45,134 bases of DNA from Actinomycetota bacterium (GTDB lineage Bacteria > Actinomycetota > Actinomycetes > Nanopelagicales > Nanopelagicaceae): positions 1-45,134 of the forward strand of contig CANBVR010000008.1 of assembly GCA_947372965.1 (NCBI GenBank), in the 5' to 3' direction. The translations under genes were made by a program, and so were the position numbers. The notes beneath the pieces are model-generated. The model saw nothing but the letters and a program-made list of their open reading frames with translations, had not been told where the DNA came from and searched no databases. The first letter of the stretch is position 1, and the number at the start of each line of letters is the position of its first letter. Positions 12,632 to 22,854 of this stretch are shown piece after piece.

Positions 12632-13750
12632 ATGAGCGAAGAGTTGAAATTAGTCTTTGACGAACCAGTTCAAAGAGTTAAACCACCGAAGCATTTTGCT
12701 GATCTAGCTCCCGAAGATCGTAAGGCGCTGGCGGTGGAGCTTGGAATTCCTGCCTTTCGTGCCAATCAAATGGGCGTCCACTTTTTTACACATTTCAACG
12801 ATGATCCCGAAACCTGGAGTGATATTCCCAAGGATCTTAGAGATACCTTGGCAAAGGAATTTGTTCCAAAGTTAATTACCTTGGTGCGTACTGTTACCGC
12901 TGATGGTGGTAAAACTCGTAAAGATCTTTGGAAGTTGCATGATGGAGTATTGGTCGAGAGCGTTTTGATGCGCTATACCGACCGCACAACAGTTTGTATC
13001 TCTTCGCAAGCTGGATGCGGCATGAACTGTCCATTCTGCGCAACTGGTCAGGCTGGACTAACTCGAAACTTAACTGCTGGTGAGATCACTGCTCAAGTAG
13101 TAGCTGCGGCAAGAATTTGTGCAAGTGGTGAATTGCCTGGGGGAGAGACCAGACTTTCTAACGTTGTCTTTATGGGCATGGGTGAACCAATGGCGAACTA
13201 CAACGCAGTAATACGTTCGGTTCGAAATATAACTACGCCCCAACCTGAAGGACTCGGTATAAGTGCGCGTTCAGTAACAGTCTCCACTGTTGGATTAGTT
13301 AACGGAATTGAGAAGTTAACTGGGGAAGGAATTCCTGTAACTCTGGCAGTTTCACTTCACACCCCGGATGATGAATTGCGCGATACCTTGGTACCAATTA
13401 ACTCACGTTTCAAAGTTAAAGAAGTTTTGGATGCTGCTGATAAATACGAAGCAAAGACTGGTCGTCGCTATTCAATCGAGTATGCCTTGATTAGAGATAT
13501 AAATGATCAAGCTTGGCGAGCGGATTTACTAGGAAGATTGCTCAAAAATCGAAATGCCCATGTAAATCTAATCCCATTAAATCCAACCCCTGGATCTAAG
13601 TGGACTGCCTCACGGCCAAAAGATGAGGCTGAATTTGTCAGAGTTCTTGAAGGTTATGGGGTTCCAGTCACCGTCCGTGATACTCGTGGAAGAGAAATTG
13701 ATGGAGCATGTGGCCAATTGGCCGCCGCCGAAGTAATCTCTGAGGTATGA
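12632..13750 (+). CDS. rlmN: Dual-specificity 23S rRNA/tRNA adenine-C2 methyltransferase (radical SAM)
   Basis: [58 protein letters not shown]. Confidence 0.96.
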   Translation: MSEELKLVFDEPVQRVKPPKHFADLAPEDRKALAVELGIPAFRANQMGVHFFTHFNDDPETWSDIPKDLRDTLAKEFVPKLITLVRTVTADGGKTRKDLWKLHDGVLVESVLMRYTDRTTVCISSQAGCGMNCPFCATGQAGLTRNLTAGEITAQVVAAARICASGELPGGETRLSNVVFMGMGEPMANYNAVIRSVRNITTPQPEGLGISARSVTVSTVGLVNGIEKLTGEGIPVTLAVSLHTPDDELRDTLVPINSRFKVKEVLDAADKYEAKTGRRYSIEYALIRDINDQAWRADLLGRLLKNRNAHVNLIPLNPTPGSKWTASRPKDEAEFVRVLEGYGVPVTVRDTRGREIDGACGQLAAAEVISEV

Positions 13751-15174
13751 AAACTCTTCTCAACTTTATAAACGGTAAGAGCCAACCTGCGAGCTCTGGC
13801 GCCACTAGCGAAATAATCAATCCCGCTAATGGAACGGTTTACGCAACTGCTCCTGTCTGCGGTACTGCCGATGTTGATGCTGCAATGTCTGCGGCAAGCA
13901 AGGCTTTTGTTGATTGGCGAGATTCAACTCCATCAGAGCGCCAACGGGCCCTTTTGAAAATTGCTGACGCAATTGAATCTAGAGCTGAAGAGATAATTGC
14001 AATTGAGAGTGAAAATACCGGAAAGCCTCTTTCCCTTACCGCCTCTGAAGAAGTTCCGCCAATGGTCGACCAAATTCGCTTCTTTGCAGGCGCTGCGCGA
14101 AATTTAGAGGGCAAGTCTGCTGGCGAATATATGCGCGGAATGACTTCCTTTGTGCGACGTGAACCGATTGGTGTTTGCGCACAAGTAACTCCTTGGAATT
14201 ATCCGATGATGATGGCAGTTTGGAAGTGGGCGCCAGCAATTGCTGCCGGAAATACAGTGGTTCTAAAGCCAAGTGATACCACGCCAGCCTCTACTGTTTT
14301 TATGGCCGAACTAATGTCTGAGTTTTTACCAAATGGCGTATTCAATGTTATTTGCGGTGATCGAGATAGCGGTCGCGCACTTGTCGAGCATGCAACTCCT
14401 TCAATGGTTTCAATTACCGGATCGGTTCGCGCTGGAATTGAAGTTGCCAAATCAGCGGCAAATGATGTCAAACGTGTTCACCTAGAACTTGGGGGCAAGG
14501 CACCAGTTGTCGTCTTCGCGGACGCTGACTTGGCTGGCGCTGCCGAAGCAATTGCAATCGCTGGTTACTTTAACGCTGGACAAGATTGCACTGCTGCGAC
14601 ACGTGTAATGGTTCAAGAGGCTGCTTATGATGAGTTTGTTGAGTTACTAGCAGCTCAAGCTAAAAATAATATTGCCACTGGTGGACCAACTGAAGATGTT
14701 CTTTATGGACCAGTTAATAACGCAAGCCAGCTCGAACGCGTTTCTGGATTTATAGCAAGAACCCCAGACCACGCAAAAATCGTTGCTGGTGGTACAAAGG
14801 TTGATCGCCCCGGATATTTCTTCAACCCAACAGTTGTTGCAGGACTTCGCCAAGATGATGAAATGATTCAAAATGAAATCTTTGGGCCTGTGATCACAGT
14901 CCAGAAATTCACAGATGAAGCGCAGGCTGTTGCCTATGCAAATGGCGTGGCTTACGGCCTGGCTTCAAGCGTCTGGACCTCCAACCATGGTCGCGCGATG
15001 CGCATGGCCAAAGCTTTTGACTTCGGTTGCGTCTGGATCAATACCCATATTCCACTTGTCGCGGAGATGCCACATGGTGGCTACAAGCGCTCGGGATATG
15101 GCAAAGACCTCTCCTCATATGGCTTTGAGGATTACACCCGCATCAAGCACGTCATGACTAACCTAAACGCCTAA
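13747..15174 (+). CDS. Aldehyde dehydrogenase, probably gamma-aminobutyraldehyde dehydrogenase
   Basis: ALDH motifs [62 protein letters not shown]; directly upstream of a polyamine ABC transporter. Confidence 0.85.
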   Translation: MKTLLNFINGKSQPASSGATSEIINPANGTVYATAPVCGTADVDAAMSAASKAFVDWRDSTPSERQRALLKIADAIESRAEEIIAIESENTGKPLSLTASEEVPPMVDQIRFFAGAARNLEGKSAGEYMRGMTSFVRREPIGVCAQVTPWNYPMMMAVWKWAPAIAAGNTVVLKPSDTTPASTVFMAELMSEFLPNGVFNVICGDRDSGRALVEHATPSMVSITGSVRAGIEVAKSAANDVKRVHLELGGKAPVVVFADADLAGAAEAIAIAGYFNAGQDCTAATRVMVQEAAYDEFVELLAAQAKNNIATGGPTEDVLYGPVNNASQLERVSGFIARTPDHAKIVAGGTKVDRPGYFFNPTVVAGLRQDDEMIQNEIFGPVITVQKFTDEAQAVAYANGVAYGLASSVWTSNHGRAMRMAKAFDFGCVWINTHIPLVAEMPHGGYKRSGYGKDLSSYGFEDYTRIKHVMTNLNA

Positions 15175-15215
15175 AATTCACAGCGTCAACGGTCATTTTC
15201 CCAATAATTAGGCTC

Positions 15216-15243
15216 TAGGATTTCCGCTAGTAAGTCGATCGAC
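15216..15243 (+). promoter_or_regulatory. Putative promoter/operator upstream of potD: TAGGAT (15216-15221) and palindrome GTCGATCGAC (15234-15243)
   Basis: Read directly; only gap >90 bp in the ALDH-pot block. Confidence 0.3.
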
Positions 15244-15279
15244 AACCACTCGAGCATGGATAACAGAAAGAGGTAAGTG

Positions 15280-16506
15280 ATGGTCAAGAAGATGGATCAA
15301 TCAATTCCGCCAGATGCAGATGCAATTGTTTCTGCGCAAATCTCTCGCCGTTCACTCTTGGCTGGAGCAGGTGGAATCGGAGCAGCATCACTCCTTGCAA
15401 CAACTGGTGCCTCTTTAGTTTCAGGTTTAGCAAGTGAAAGTGCAAGTGCTGCAACACCCACAGTTCGCTTTGGTAACTGGTCTCTCTACTTAGATTATGA
15501 CAATAAGACCAAGAAGTACCCAACTCTCGTTGACTTCACAAAGAAGACCGGTATTCAGGTCAAGTACATGGAAGCAATCGATGATAACGATTCATTCACC
15601 GCAAAGGTAACGCCACAATTAAAATTGAAAAAAGATATTGGATATGACGTTGTTGCCCCAACAGAGTGGATGGCAGAACGTTGGATCAAATCTGGTTTTG
15701 CGCAAAAGTTTGACGAAGCACAGATTCCAAATAAAAAGAATGTTCTTCCATTCTTGCTTAATCGACCACTAGATCCAGGTCGCCACTACACATTGCCTTG
15801 GGCTGGAATTATCGCTGGCCTTGCTTGGAATAAAAAAATTATTCCAGGTGGATTAACTTCTATAGAAGATAAAGTTCATCCAGAGCGTGGACTTTTCTCG
15901 AACCCAAAGTTAAAGGGAAAGATTGAAGTTCTCTCTGAAATGCGAGATACCGTTGGTTTGATCATGATGTGGCAAGGCGTGGATATCACAAAGCCATTTA
16001 CTCAAGCGCAATGGGATAACGCTCTTGCATACCTACAAAAGAAGATTAAGGATGGCTGGATCCGCCAGATCAAAGGCCAGAGCTATGCCGAAGATCTAAT
16101 CAGTGGTGACGCAGTTGCGGTTATTGGTTGGTCAGGCGATATCAATCAGTTAAACCTGCAAAACAACAATCAATTCGGTTTTGGCCTTCCAGAATCTGGT
16201 GGCACATTCTCAACCGACAATATGCTGATTCCATCAACTTCACCGAATAAGGCTGGGGCGCAAGCGCTAATTAACTATTACTACGACCCAGTAGTTGCGG
16301 CTCGAGTATCTAATTACATTGCTTATGTCTGTCCGGTTTCTGGCGCTCAAGATGCCATGGCGAAATTAAATCCAGCACAAGCAAAGAACCCATTGATCTT
16401 CCCGGATGATGCAATGTGGAAGAAGCTATTTGTATTCCGCGGACTTACTCCAGCAGAGCAGATTAAATTCTCTACTGGTTTCCAGAAGATCGCTGGCAAC
16501 GCATAG
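15280..16506 (+). CDS. potD: Polyamine (spermidine/putrescine) ABC transporter substrate-binding protein, Tat-type signal
   Basis: Twin-arginine SRRSLLAGAGGIGAASLL; VRFGNWSLYLDYDN..., AVIGWSGDINQL; linked to potABC. ATG 15280 preferred from SD aaagagg. Confidence 0.87.
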   Translation: MVKKMDQSIPPDADAIVSAQISRRSLLAGAGGIGAASLLATTGASLVSGLASESASAATPTVRFGNWSLYLDYDNKTKKYPTLVDFTKKTGIQVKYMEAIDDNDSFTAKVTPQLKLKKDIGYDVVAPTEWMAERWIKSGFAQKFDEAQIPNKKNVLPFLLNRPLDPGRHYTLPWAGIIAGLAWNKKIIPGGLTSIEDKVHPERGLFSNPKLKGKIEVLSEMRDTVGLIMMWQGVDITKPFTQAQWDNALAYLQKKIKDGWIRQIKGQSYAEDLISGDAVAVIGWSGDINQLNLQNNNQFGFGLPESGGTFSTDNMLIPSTSPNKAGAQALINYYYDPVVAARVSNYIAYVCPVSGAQDAMAKLNPAQAKNPLIFPDDAMWKKLFVFRGLTPAEQIKFSTGFQKIAGNA

Positions 16507-17645
16507 TGGCTGATGCTTCAACATCAGCAAAGGGTGATTTAAAACTTTCAAATCTCGTAAAGGCCTATGGTGAATTTGTAGCGGTAGATGATCTATCGCT
16601 ACTAATTCCAGAAGGTTCTTTCTTTGCCCTTTTAGGTCCTTCAGGTTGCGGAAAAACAACAACGCTTCGCATGATTGCTGGACTTGATGAGCCAACTTCT
16701 GGATCGATCCATATTGGAAATACTGATATCACTTATCAAAAACCTTATGACCGCCCAGTTAATACCGTTTTTCAAAACTATGCCCTCTTTCCACACCTAA
16801 CAATCTTTGAAAACATTGCTTTCGGCCTACGTCGACGCGGTATTAAAGATGTAAAAGGGCAGGTAGATAAGGTTCTCAATCTTGTTGAATTGCCACATCT
16901 TGCCGAGCGCAAGCCAACACAACTTTCTGGTGGCCAGCAACAACGTATTGCCCTTGCGCGCGCGATCGTCAATCGCCCAGCGCTCTTGCTTCTAGATGAG
17001 CCACTTGGTGCGCTCGACCTTAAATTACGCCGCCAGATGCAGATTGAGTTGAAGTGGATTCAAACTGAAGTTGGTCTTACCTTCGTCCACGTTACACACG
17101 ATCAAGAAGAAGCCATGACTATGGCAGACACAATCGCAGTAATGAATGAAGGAAAGATTGAGCAAATGGGTACGCCAGCTGATCTTTATGACAGCCCCCG
17201 CACGGCATTTGTTGCAAACTTCCTTGGACAATCAAACTTAATTCAAGGTCGAATTGTTGATAATGATGGCGATGCTCATGTAGTTGAGATCCATGGGCAA
17301 AAAGTAAAGGTTCTAAAGAATCGCTCAGTTGCAAAGGACTCCTCAATCCTTTTCGGAATTCGTCCCGAAAAGATTCGCATTCAACCAGGCGCACATCAAC
17401 TTTCAGGATGTGTTTTAGAAGGTGGGAAAATCTCAGATGTTTCTTACATCGGCGTATCAACCCAGTACCAAGTTGAGATGCCTTGGGGTCAAGAACTTAT
17501 GGTCTTCGAGCAGAACGATGATGGGATCCCACCACTTGCAAAGGGTGATCCAGTAAAGCTTTCATGGGAGACAGTCTTCTCATTTGGTTTAGATGGACAT
17601 GAAGATGCATCAGCTGGATCTGAAGTAAATCCGGATGAAGAATAA
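16506..17645 (+). CDS. potA: Polyamine ABC transporter ATP-binding protein
   Basis: Walker A GPSGCGKTT, LSGGQQQRIALARAIVNRPALLLLDEPLGALD, C-terminal TOBE region; GTG start overlaps potD stop. Confidence 0.93.
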   Translation: MADASTSAKGDLKLSNLVKAYGEFVAVDDLSLLIPEGSFFALLGPSGCGKTTTLRMIAGLDEPTSGSIHIGNTDITYQKPYDRPVNTVFQNYALFPHLTIFENIAFGLRRRGIKDVKGQVDKVLNLVELPHLAERKPTQLSGGQQQRIALARAIVNRPALLLLDEPLGALDLKLRRQMQIELKWIQTEVGLTFVHVTHDQEEAMTMADTIAVMNEGKIEQMGTPADLYDSPRTAFVANFLGQSNLIQGRIVDNDGDAHVVEIHGQKVKVLKNRSVAKDSSILFGIRPEKIRIQPGAHQLSGCVLEGGKISDVSYIGVSTQYQVEMPWGQELMVFEQNDDGIPPLAKGDPVKLSWETVFSFGLDGHEDASAGSEVNPDEE

Positions 17646-17657
17646 AGTTAGAAAAAA

Positions 17658-18518
17658 TTGAGCCAAGTCGTATCTAGAAGGAAGAAATTCTGGCCGTACA
17701 TTCTGCTGGCACCAGGAATGGTTTGGCTCGCAATTTTCTTTCTTGCTCCAATCGTTAAGTTGGTAAGTACCTCAACACAGACGCAGGGCGTAAATATTGG
17801 TGAGTATGTGCAGAGTTATCGCTTTGCCAATTTCCTAGATGCTTTTACTTCCGCAGCCCCACAATTCTTCAGATCATTCGTATATGCCGGTCTTGCAACT
17901 TTATTTGCCTTGATCATTGCCTATCCACTCGCGTACGCAATTGCATTTAAATCAGGAAAATGGAAGAACACCCTTCTTGTTTTGGTGGTTGCGCCATTCT
18001 TTACTTCTTTTCTACTTAGAACAATCGCTTGGGAGCAGATACTTGGTGAACAAGGTTTGGTCATAAAGACCTTGCGCTTACTTCACATCTTGGGGCCAAC
18101 CGGCCATTTAACGGCGACACCTTTTGCTGTTGTTGCTGGTCTGACTTATAACTTCTTACCCTTTATGACTTTGCCGCTGTATGCCAGCTTAGATCGAATT
18201 GATCCAAGAACCCTTGAGGCATCAGGCGACCTTTATGCAAATGGTTTTACTACCTTTCGTAAAGTAACCTTTCCGCTCTCTCTTCCTGGAGTTGTTGCTG
18301 GAACGCTTCTTACCTTTATTCCCGCAGCAGGAGATTATGTAAATGCTGAATTGCTTGGCAATCCACGGACAAGAATGATCGGAAATGTTATCGAGGCCCG
18401 CTATCTTCGAATTGTTGATTATCCAGGGGCTGCTGCGCTCTCATTTATTTTGATGGCAACTATTTTGATTTTGGTCTTGGTCTACATTCGTAAAATGGGA
18501 ACGGATGAGGTCGTATGA
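17658..18518 (+). CDS. potB: Polyamine ABC transporter permease
   Basis: Binding-protein-dependent permease with EAA loop (LEASGDLYANGFTTFRKVTFPLSLPGVVAG); TTG start. Confidence 0.88.
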   Translation: MSQVVSRRKKFWPYILLAPGMVWLAIFFLAPIVKLVSTSTQTQGVNIGEYVQSYRFANFLDAFTSAAPQFFRSFVYAGLATLFALIIAYPLAYAIAFKSGKWKNTLLVLVVAPFFTSFLLRTIAWEQILGEQGLVIKTLRLLHILGPTGHLTATPFAVVAGLTYNFLPFMTLPLYASLDRIDPRTLEASGDLYANGFTTFRKVTFPLSLPGVVAGTLLTFIPAAGDYVNAELLGNPRTRMIGNVIEARYLRIVDYPGAAALSFILMATILILVLVYIRKMGTDEVV

Positions 18519-19312
18519 CAAAAGCTTCTCGCTGGTTGTCCAAGAATTTAATTCGCATTTATGCAGTTCTTGGATTCACGTATCTTTTTATTCCCGTTAT
18601 TTATACGATAGTTTTCTCATTTAATGACTCAGGAAAGTCAAACCTAGTTTGGCGCGGTTTTACTTTTAAGAATTGGACCAACCCCTGCGGCGCTGCTGAT
18701 GTTTGCAATGCCCTAGGCAATTCCCTAAAGATCGGCTTTCTATCAACGCTTATTGCAACGATTTTGGGGACTTTGATCGCCTTTGCTATCGGCCGTTATG
18801 CCTTCAAAGGCCATGGCTTAGTTAACTCACTCATATTTCTACCTATGGCAACTCCAGAAATTGTTATGGGTTCCTCACTTCTTACTATGTTTGTGAGTTT
18901 TGGAATCAACCCAGGGTTCTGGACAATTGTGATCGCTCACATCATGTTCTGTATTTCATTTATCGTAGTTGCAGTAAAAGCTAGAATTGCAAGTTTGGAT
19001 CCCCGCTTGGAGCAAGCGGCGATGGATTTATATGCTGACGAACGCGAAACCTTCCGCAAGATAACCTTCCCACTTGTGGCACCTGGAATTGCTGGAGCAG
19101 CGCTTCTAGCTTTTAGCCTTTCATTTGATGATTTCATCATCACCAACTTCAACTCGGGAAGTGTTAATACCTTCCCAAAGTTTGTCTATATCTCAGCTCA
19201 GCGCGGGCTTCCAGCTCAGGCAAATGTCATTGGTGCAACAATGTTTATTGTGGCAATTGCTCTTGTATTGACTGCGCAATTCGTGGGAAATCGCCGAAAA
19301 ACAACTGCATAG
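18515..19312 (+). CDS. potC: Polyamine ABC transporter permease
   Basis: EAA loop (LEQAAMDLYADERETFRKITFPLVAPGIAGAALLAFSLSFDDFIITNF), 4-bp overlap with potB. Confidence 0.88.
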   Translation: MTKASRWLSKNLIRIYAVLGFTYLFIPVIYTIVFSFNDSGKSNLVWRGFTFKNWTNPCGAADVCNALGNSLKIGFLSTLIATILGTLIAFAIGRYAFKGHGLVNSLIFLPMATPEIVMGSSLLTMFVSFGINPGFWTIVIAHIMFCISFIVVAVKARIASLDPRLEQAAMDLYADERETFRKITFPLVAPGIAGAALLAFSLSFDDFIITNFNSGSVNTFPKFVYISAQRGLPAQANVIGATMFIVAIALVLTAQFVGNRRKTTA

Positions 19313-19358
19313 TTCGGCACTAGCACGTCTTAATTAAGTAATAAGGCAACTGATTCAA

Positions 19359-19371
19359 TAGAATATCCACC
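19359..19371 (+). promoter_or_regulatory. Putative leaderless promoter: TAGAAT + 7 nt to dxr ATG
   Basis: TAGAATatccaccATGCGC; no SD. Confidence 0.55.
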
Positions 19372-20511
19372 ATGCGCGAGATAGTAATTCTGGGCTCCAC
19401 TGGCTCGATAGGAGTTCAAGCGCTAGAAATTGTCGCTGCAAATCCGGATAAATTCCGAGTAATAGCTCTAGCTTCTGGTTCAAATAATTTGCCATTACTA
19501 GTTGAGCAAGCGAAGAAATTTGGCGTTGGAGTTATTGGAACGAGCGCGGATGGCGCGCTTGCACGAGATCTAGCTGGGCAGATCCAAGTAATCGATGGGC
19601 CAAATGCCGCAACAGAGATTGCAACTATTACTTGTGACATCGTTTTAAATGGAATCACTGGCTCAATTGGACTTGGGCCAACTCTTGCGGCACTTGGCGT
19701 TGGAAATAAGGTTGCCCTAGCAAATAAGGAGTCGCTCGTTGCTGGCGGCGATTTGGTTATGGCCTTTGGTCGAGATCGAATCATCCCTGTCGACTCAGAA
19801 CACTCAGCGCTTTATCAATGTTTTGCAAGTGGCAAAGAAAATGAAGTTAAGCAGGTTATTTTGACTGCAAGTGGTGGCCCATTTAGGGATCGGGCCGATC
19901 TATCTGATGTAACTCTTGAACAGGCGCTAGCTCACCCAACTTGGTCAATGGGACCTGTAGTTACCATAAATTCTGCAACGCTTATGAATAAAGGCCTAGA
20001 AATTATTGAGGCGCATTATTTATTTGATCTTCCATATTCAAAAATCTCTGCAGTAATTCATCCGCAATCTGTTGTGCACTCAATGGTGGAATTCATAGAT
20101 GGCTCAACAATTGCCCAGGCAAGCCCACCAAATATGAAGGGGCCAATTGCATACGCCCTAGGAGATGGCGCCAGAGTTTCAAAGGCGACTGCTCCAGTGG
20201 ATTGGAGTAAGAGCCACACTTGGGATTTTGTACCAATTGATTCAAATCGATTCCCAGCTATTGATTTGGCAAGGCGCTGCGGTGAATTGGGTGGTGGCTT
20301 ACCTGCCATATTTAATGCAGCCAATGAAGTTGCAGTCGAAGCATTTGTGAAAGGCAAAATTTCGTTTGTACAGATCGTTGATATTGTCGAAGCCACTGTG
20401 CAGGCACTTGGCGGGGGATCTCCGATCACGATCCGAGATCTCAAAGATGTCAGTGCGATCGAGAATGATGCGCGAATCAGAGCTGCACAAATTATTGGAG
20501 AGCGTAAATGA
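19372..20511 (+). CDS. dxr: 1-deoxy-D-xylulose-5-phosphate reductoisomerase
   Basis: REIVILGSTGSIGVQALEI, NKESLVAGGDLV, PVDSEHSALYQC, TASGGPFRD. Confidence 0.97.
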   Translation: MREIVILGSTGSIGVQALEIVAANPDKFRVIALASGSNNLPLLVEQAKKFGVGVIGTSADGALARDLAGQIQVIDGPNAATEIATITCDIVLNGITGSIGLGPTLAALGVGNKVALANKESLVAGGDLVMAFGRDRIIPVDSEHSALYQCFASGKENEVKQVILTASGGPFRDRADLSDVTLEQALAHPTWSMGPVVTINSATLMNKGLEIIEAHYLFDLPYSKISAVIHPQSVVHSMVEFIDGSTIAQASPPNMKGPIAYALGDGARVSKATAPVDWSKSHTWDFVPIDSNRFPAIDLARRCGELGGGLPAIFNAANEVAVEAFVKGKISFVQIVDIVEATVQALGGGSPITIRDLKDVSAIENDARIRAAQIIGERK

Positions 20512-21671
20512 GTTTCCTCGGAATTATTGCCTTTGTAATTGCATTGCTTTTTTCTGTGATGGTTCATGAGTTTGGCCATTACCTAACCGCCAAAAAGTTC
20601 CATATGAAAGTGACTGAATTTTTCTTAGGTTTTGGTAAGAGAATCTGGTCTTTTCAAAAGGGCGAGACGGAGTTTGGCCTAAAGGCGATCCCAGCCGGTG
20701 GGTATTGTCGAATCGTTGGCATGTCCGTTACTGAAGAGTTGAGTGATGACGATAAGCCACGTGCCTTTTACCGAGCATCAGCAACTAAACGATTAATAGT
20801 CCTAGGTGCTGGATCTTTTCTACATTTTGTCTTGGGTTTCTTAATCCTTGCAATTTTGCTCGGGGGAGTTGGCGTTACTGCCGTAACTAACAAAATTGGC
20901 GACGTGGTTGCAAAATCACCCGCAGCAACTGCTGGGCTTTTAAAGGGCGATGAGATCACAAGTATTAATGGAAATAAAGTTACGGAATGGAGCCAAGCAG
21001 TAAAAGCAATTCGAACTTCTGGCGGAAAGGAAATAACACTGACTATTTTACGTAATGGAAATAGTCAAGATATTTTGGTTACACCGGAGGTAAAAGTAGC
21101 GAAGGATTCTGTAACAAATAAAGATATTAAAATCGGTGTTATTGGGGTAATGAATACTCTCGGAACCAAGCGACTAGGTCCGATAGCCACAATTAAAAAT
21201 AGTGGAACTCTGACTTGGTCCTTGATGAAAAATAGCGTTACCTCCCTTATCTCACTTCCTACAAAGATTCCGGCTTTAGTTCGGCAAACTTTTGGTAAAG
21301 AAAAGCGAGACTCAACTGGCCTAGTTGGAGTAGTAGGAGTCGCTCGCGTTAGCGCTCAAAATGCTAGTGATCCACATTTGAAGACTCGCGAGAAGTTTTC
21401 CACCTTCCTAATAATCATTGCGAGCTTAAATATATTTGTCGGAATTTTTAATTTGCTCCCACTTCTCCCACTCGATGGTGGTCATATGCTCATCGCCGTA
21501 ATCGATGGTTTTCGTAGATGGAAGGCGCGACGTAAAGGCGCAGCGGCCCCAGCCGAATTTGATTTAGAGAGACTCATGCCACTTACCATCACAGTTTTTG
21601 CCATTTTGGCAGCCTTATCTCTGCTTTTGCTCGCTGCCGATATCTTCCATCCAATAAATCTGAGCCAGTAA
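20508..21671 (+). CDS. rseP: RIP/site-2 zinc metalloprotease with PDZ domain
   Basis: HEFGHYLTAKKFHMKVTEFFLGFG (HExxH), PDZ-like region, NLLPLLPLDGGHM. Confidence 0.93.
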   Translation: MSFLGIIAFVIALLFSVMVHEFGHYLTAKKFHMKVTEFFLGFGKRIWSFQKGETEFGLKAIPAGGYCRIVGMSVTEELSDDDKPRAFYRASATKRLIVLGAGSFLHFVLGFLILAILLGGVGVTAVTNKIGDVVAKSPAATAGLLKGDEITSINGNKVTEWSQAVKAIRTSGGKEITLTILRNGNSQDILVTPEVKVAKDSVTNKDIKIGVIGVMNTLGTKRLGPIATIKNSGTLTWSLMKNSVTSLISLPTKIPALVRQTFGKEKRDSTGLVGVVGVARVSAQNASDPHLKTREKFSTFLIIIASLNIFVGIFNLLPLLPLDGGHMLIAVIDGFRRWKARRKGAAAPAEFDLERLMPLTITVFAILAALSLLLLAADIFHPINLSQ

Positions 21672-21673
21672 TC

Positions 21674-21685
21674 TAGAATGCAACC
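21674..21685 (+). promoter_or_regulatory. Putative leaderless promoter: TAGAAT + 6 nt to ispG ATG
   Basis: TAGAATgcaaccATGGTA; no SD. Confidence 0.55.
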
Positions 21686-22837
21686 ATGGTAAATCTTGGA
21701 ATGCCCGGAGCCCCATTGCCAACGCTCGCGCCAAGGCGCAAGAGCAGGCAGCTCAAAGTAGGTTCCGTACTAGTCGGTGGCGATGCACCAGTTAGCGTGC
21801 AATCAATGTGCACAACGCTAACTTCCGATGTCAATGCAACCCTTCAACAAATTGCAGAACTTACCGCTTCGGGATGTCAGATTGTTCGCGTGGCAGTTCC
21901 AAGTCAAGATGATGCAGATGCATTGGCGCAGATTGCTAAGAAGTCACAGATTCCGGTTATTGCAGATATTCACTTCCAACCAAAATATATATTTGCCGCA
22001 ATTGATGCTGGTTGCGCCGCAGTTCGCGTAAACCCAGGAAATATCAAACAATTTGATGACAAGGTTAAAGAAGTTGCAAAGGCTGCCGGAGATGCCGGAA
22101 TTCCAATTCGTATTGGCGTTAATGCCGGTTCACTAGATCCACGCCTCCTTGCTAAATACGGCAAGGCAACACCAGAAGCGCTTGCAGAATCTGCACTTTG
22201 GGAGGCTTCACTATTTGAAGAGCATGGTTTTTCAGATATAAAAATTTCCGTTAAGCACCACGATCCCGTAACAATGGTTCAGGCTTACCGCTTACTTGCA
22301 GCTAAATGTGACTACCCGTTGCACCTTGGTGTCACCGAAGCTGGCCCAATTTTCCAAGGCACGATCAAGTCAGCTACTGCATTTGGAATTCTTCTCTCAG
22401 AAGGAATCGGTGACACGATTCGTGTTTCACTTTCCGCGCCACCAGTGGAAGAGGTAAAAGTTGGTATTTCTATTCTTGAATCTCTAAATCTTCGCCAACG
22501 TAAACTTGAAATCGTTTCATGCCCATCATGTGGTCGCGCACAAGTCGATGTTTATACCTTGGCCGAGAAAGTTCAGGCTGGTCTTCAAGGAATGACTGTG
22601 CCACTTCGAGTTGCGGTTATGGGTTGTGTAGTAAATGGGCCAGGTGAAGCTCGCGAGGCAGATCTTGGAGTTGCCTCAGGAAATGGCAAAGGTCAGATCT
22701 TTGTTAAAGGTGAAGTAATTAAGACTGTTCCCGAGAGCCAAATTGTCGAAACTCTAATTGAAGAAGCGATGCGATTGGCCGAAGAGATGGAGGCCGCTGG
22801 CGTTGAAAGTGGCACTCCTTCGGTTACCACCAAATAA
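21686..22837 (+). CDS. ispG: 4-hydroxy-3-methylbut-2-en-1-yl diphosphate synthase
   Basis: [70 protein letters not shown]. Confidence 0.97.
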   Translation: MVNLGMPGAPLPTLAPRRKSRQLKVGSVLVGGDAPVSVQSMCTTLTSDVNATLQQIAELTASGCQIVRVAVPSQDDADALAQIAKKSQIPVIADIHFQPKYIFAAIDAGCAAVRVNPGNIKQFDDKVKEVAKAAGDAGIPIRIGVNAGSLDPRLLAKYGKATPEALAESALWEASLFEEHGFSDIKISVKHHDPVTMVQAYRLLAAKCDYPLHLGVTEAGPIFQGTIKSATAFGILLSEGIGDTIRVSLSAPPVEEVKVGISILESLNLRQRKLEIVSCPSCGRAQVDVYTLAEKVQAGLQGMTVPLRVAVMGCVVNGPGEAREADLGVASGNGKGQIFVKGEVIKTVPESQIVETLIEEAMRLAEEMEAAGVESGTPSVTTK

Positions 22838-22842
22838 TTAGA

Positions 22843-22854
22843 TAAGGTTCGTAC
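22843..22854 (+). promoter_or_regulatory. Putative leaderless promoter: TAAGGT + 6 nt to proS ATG
   Basis: TAAGGTtcgtacATGTTA; no SD. Confidence 0.5.
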
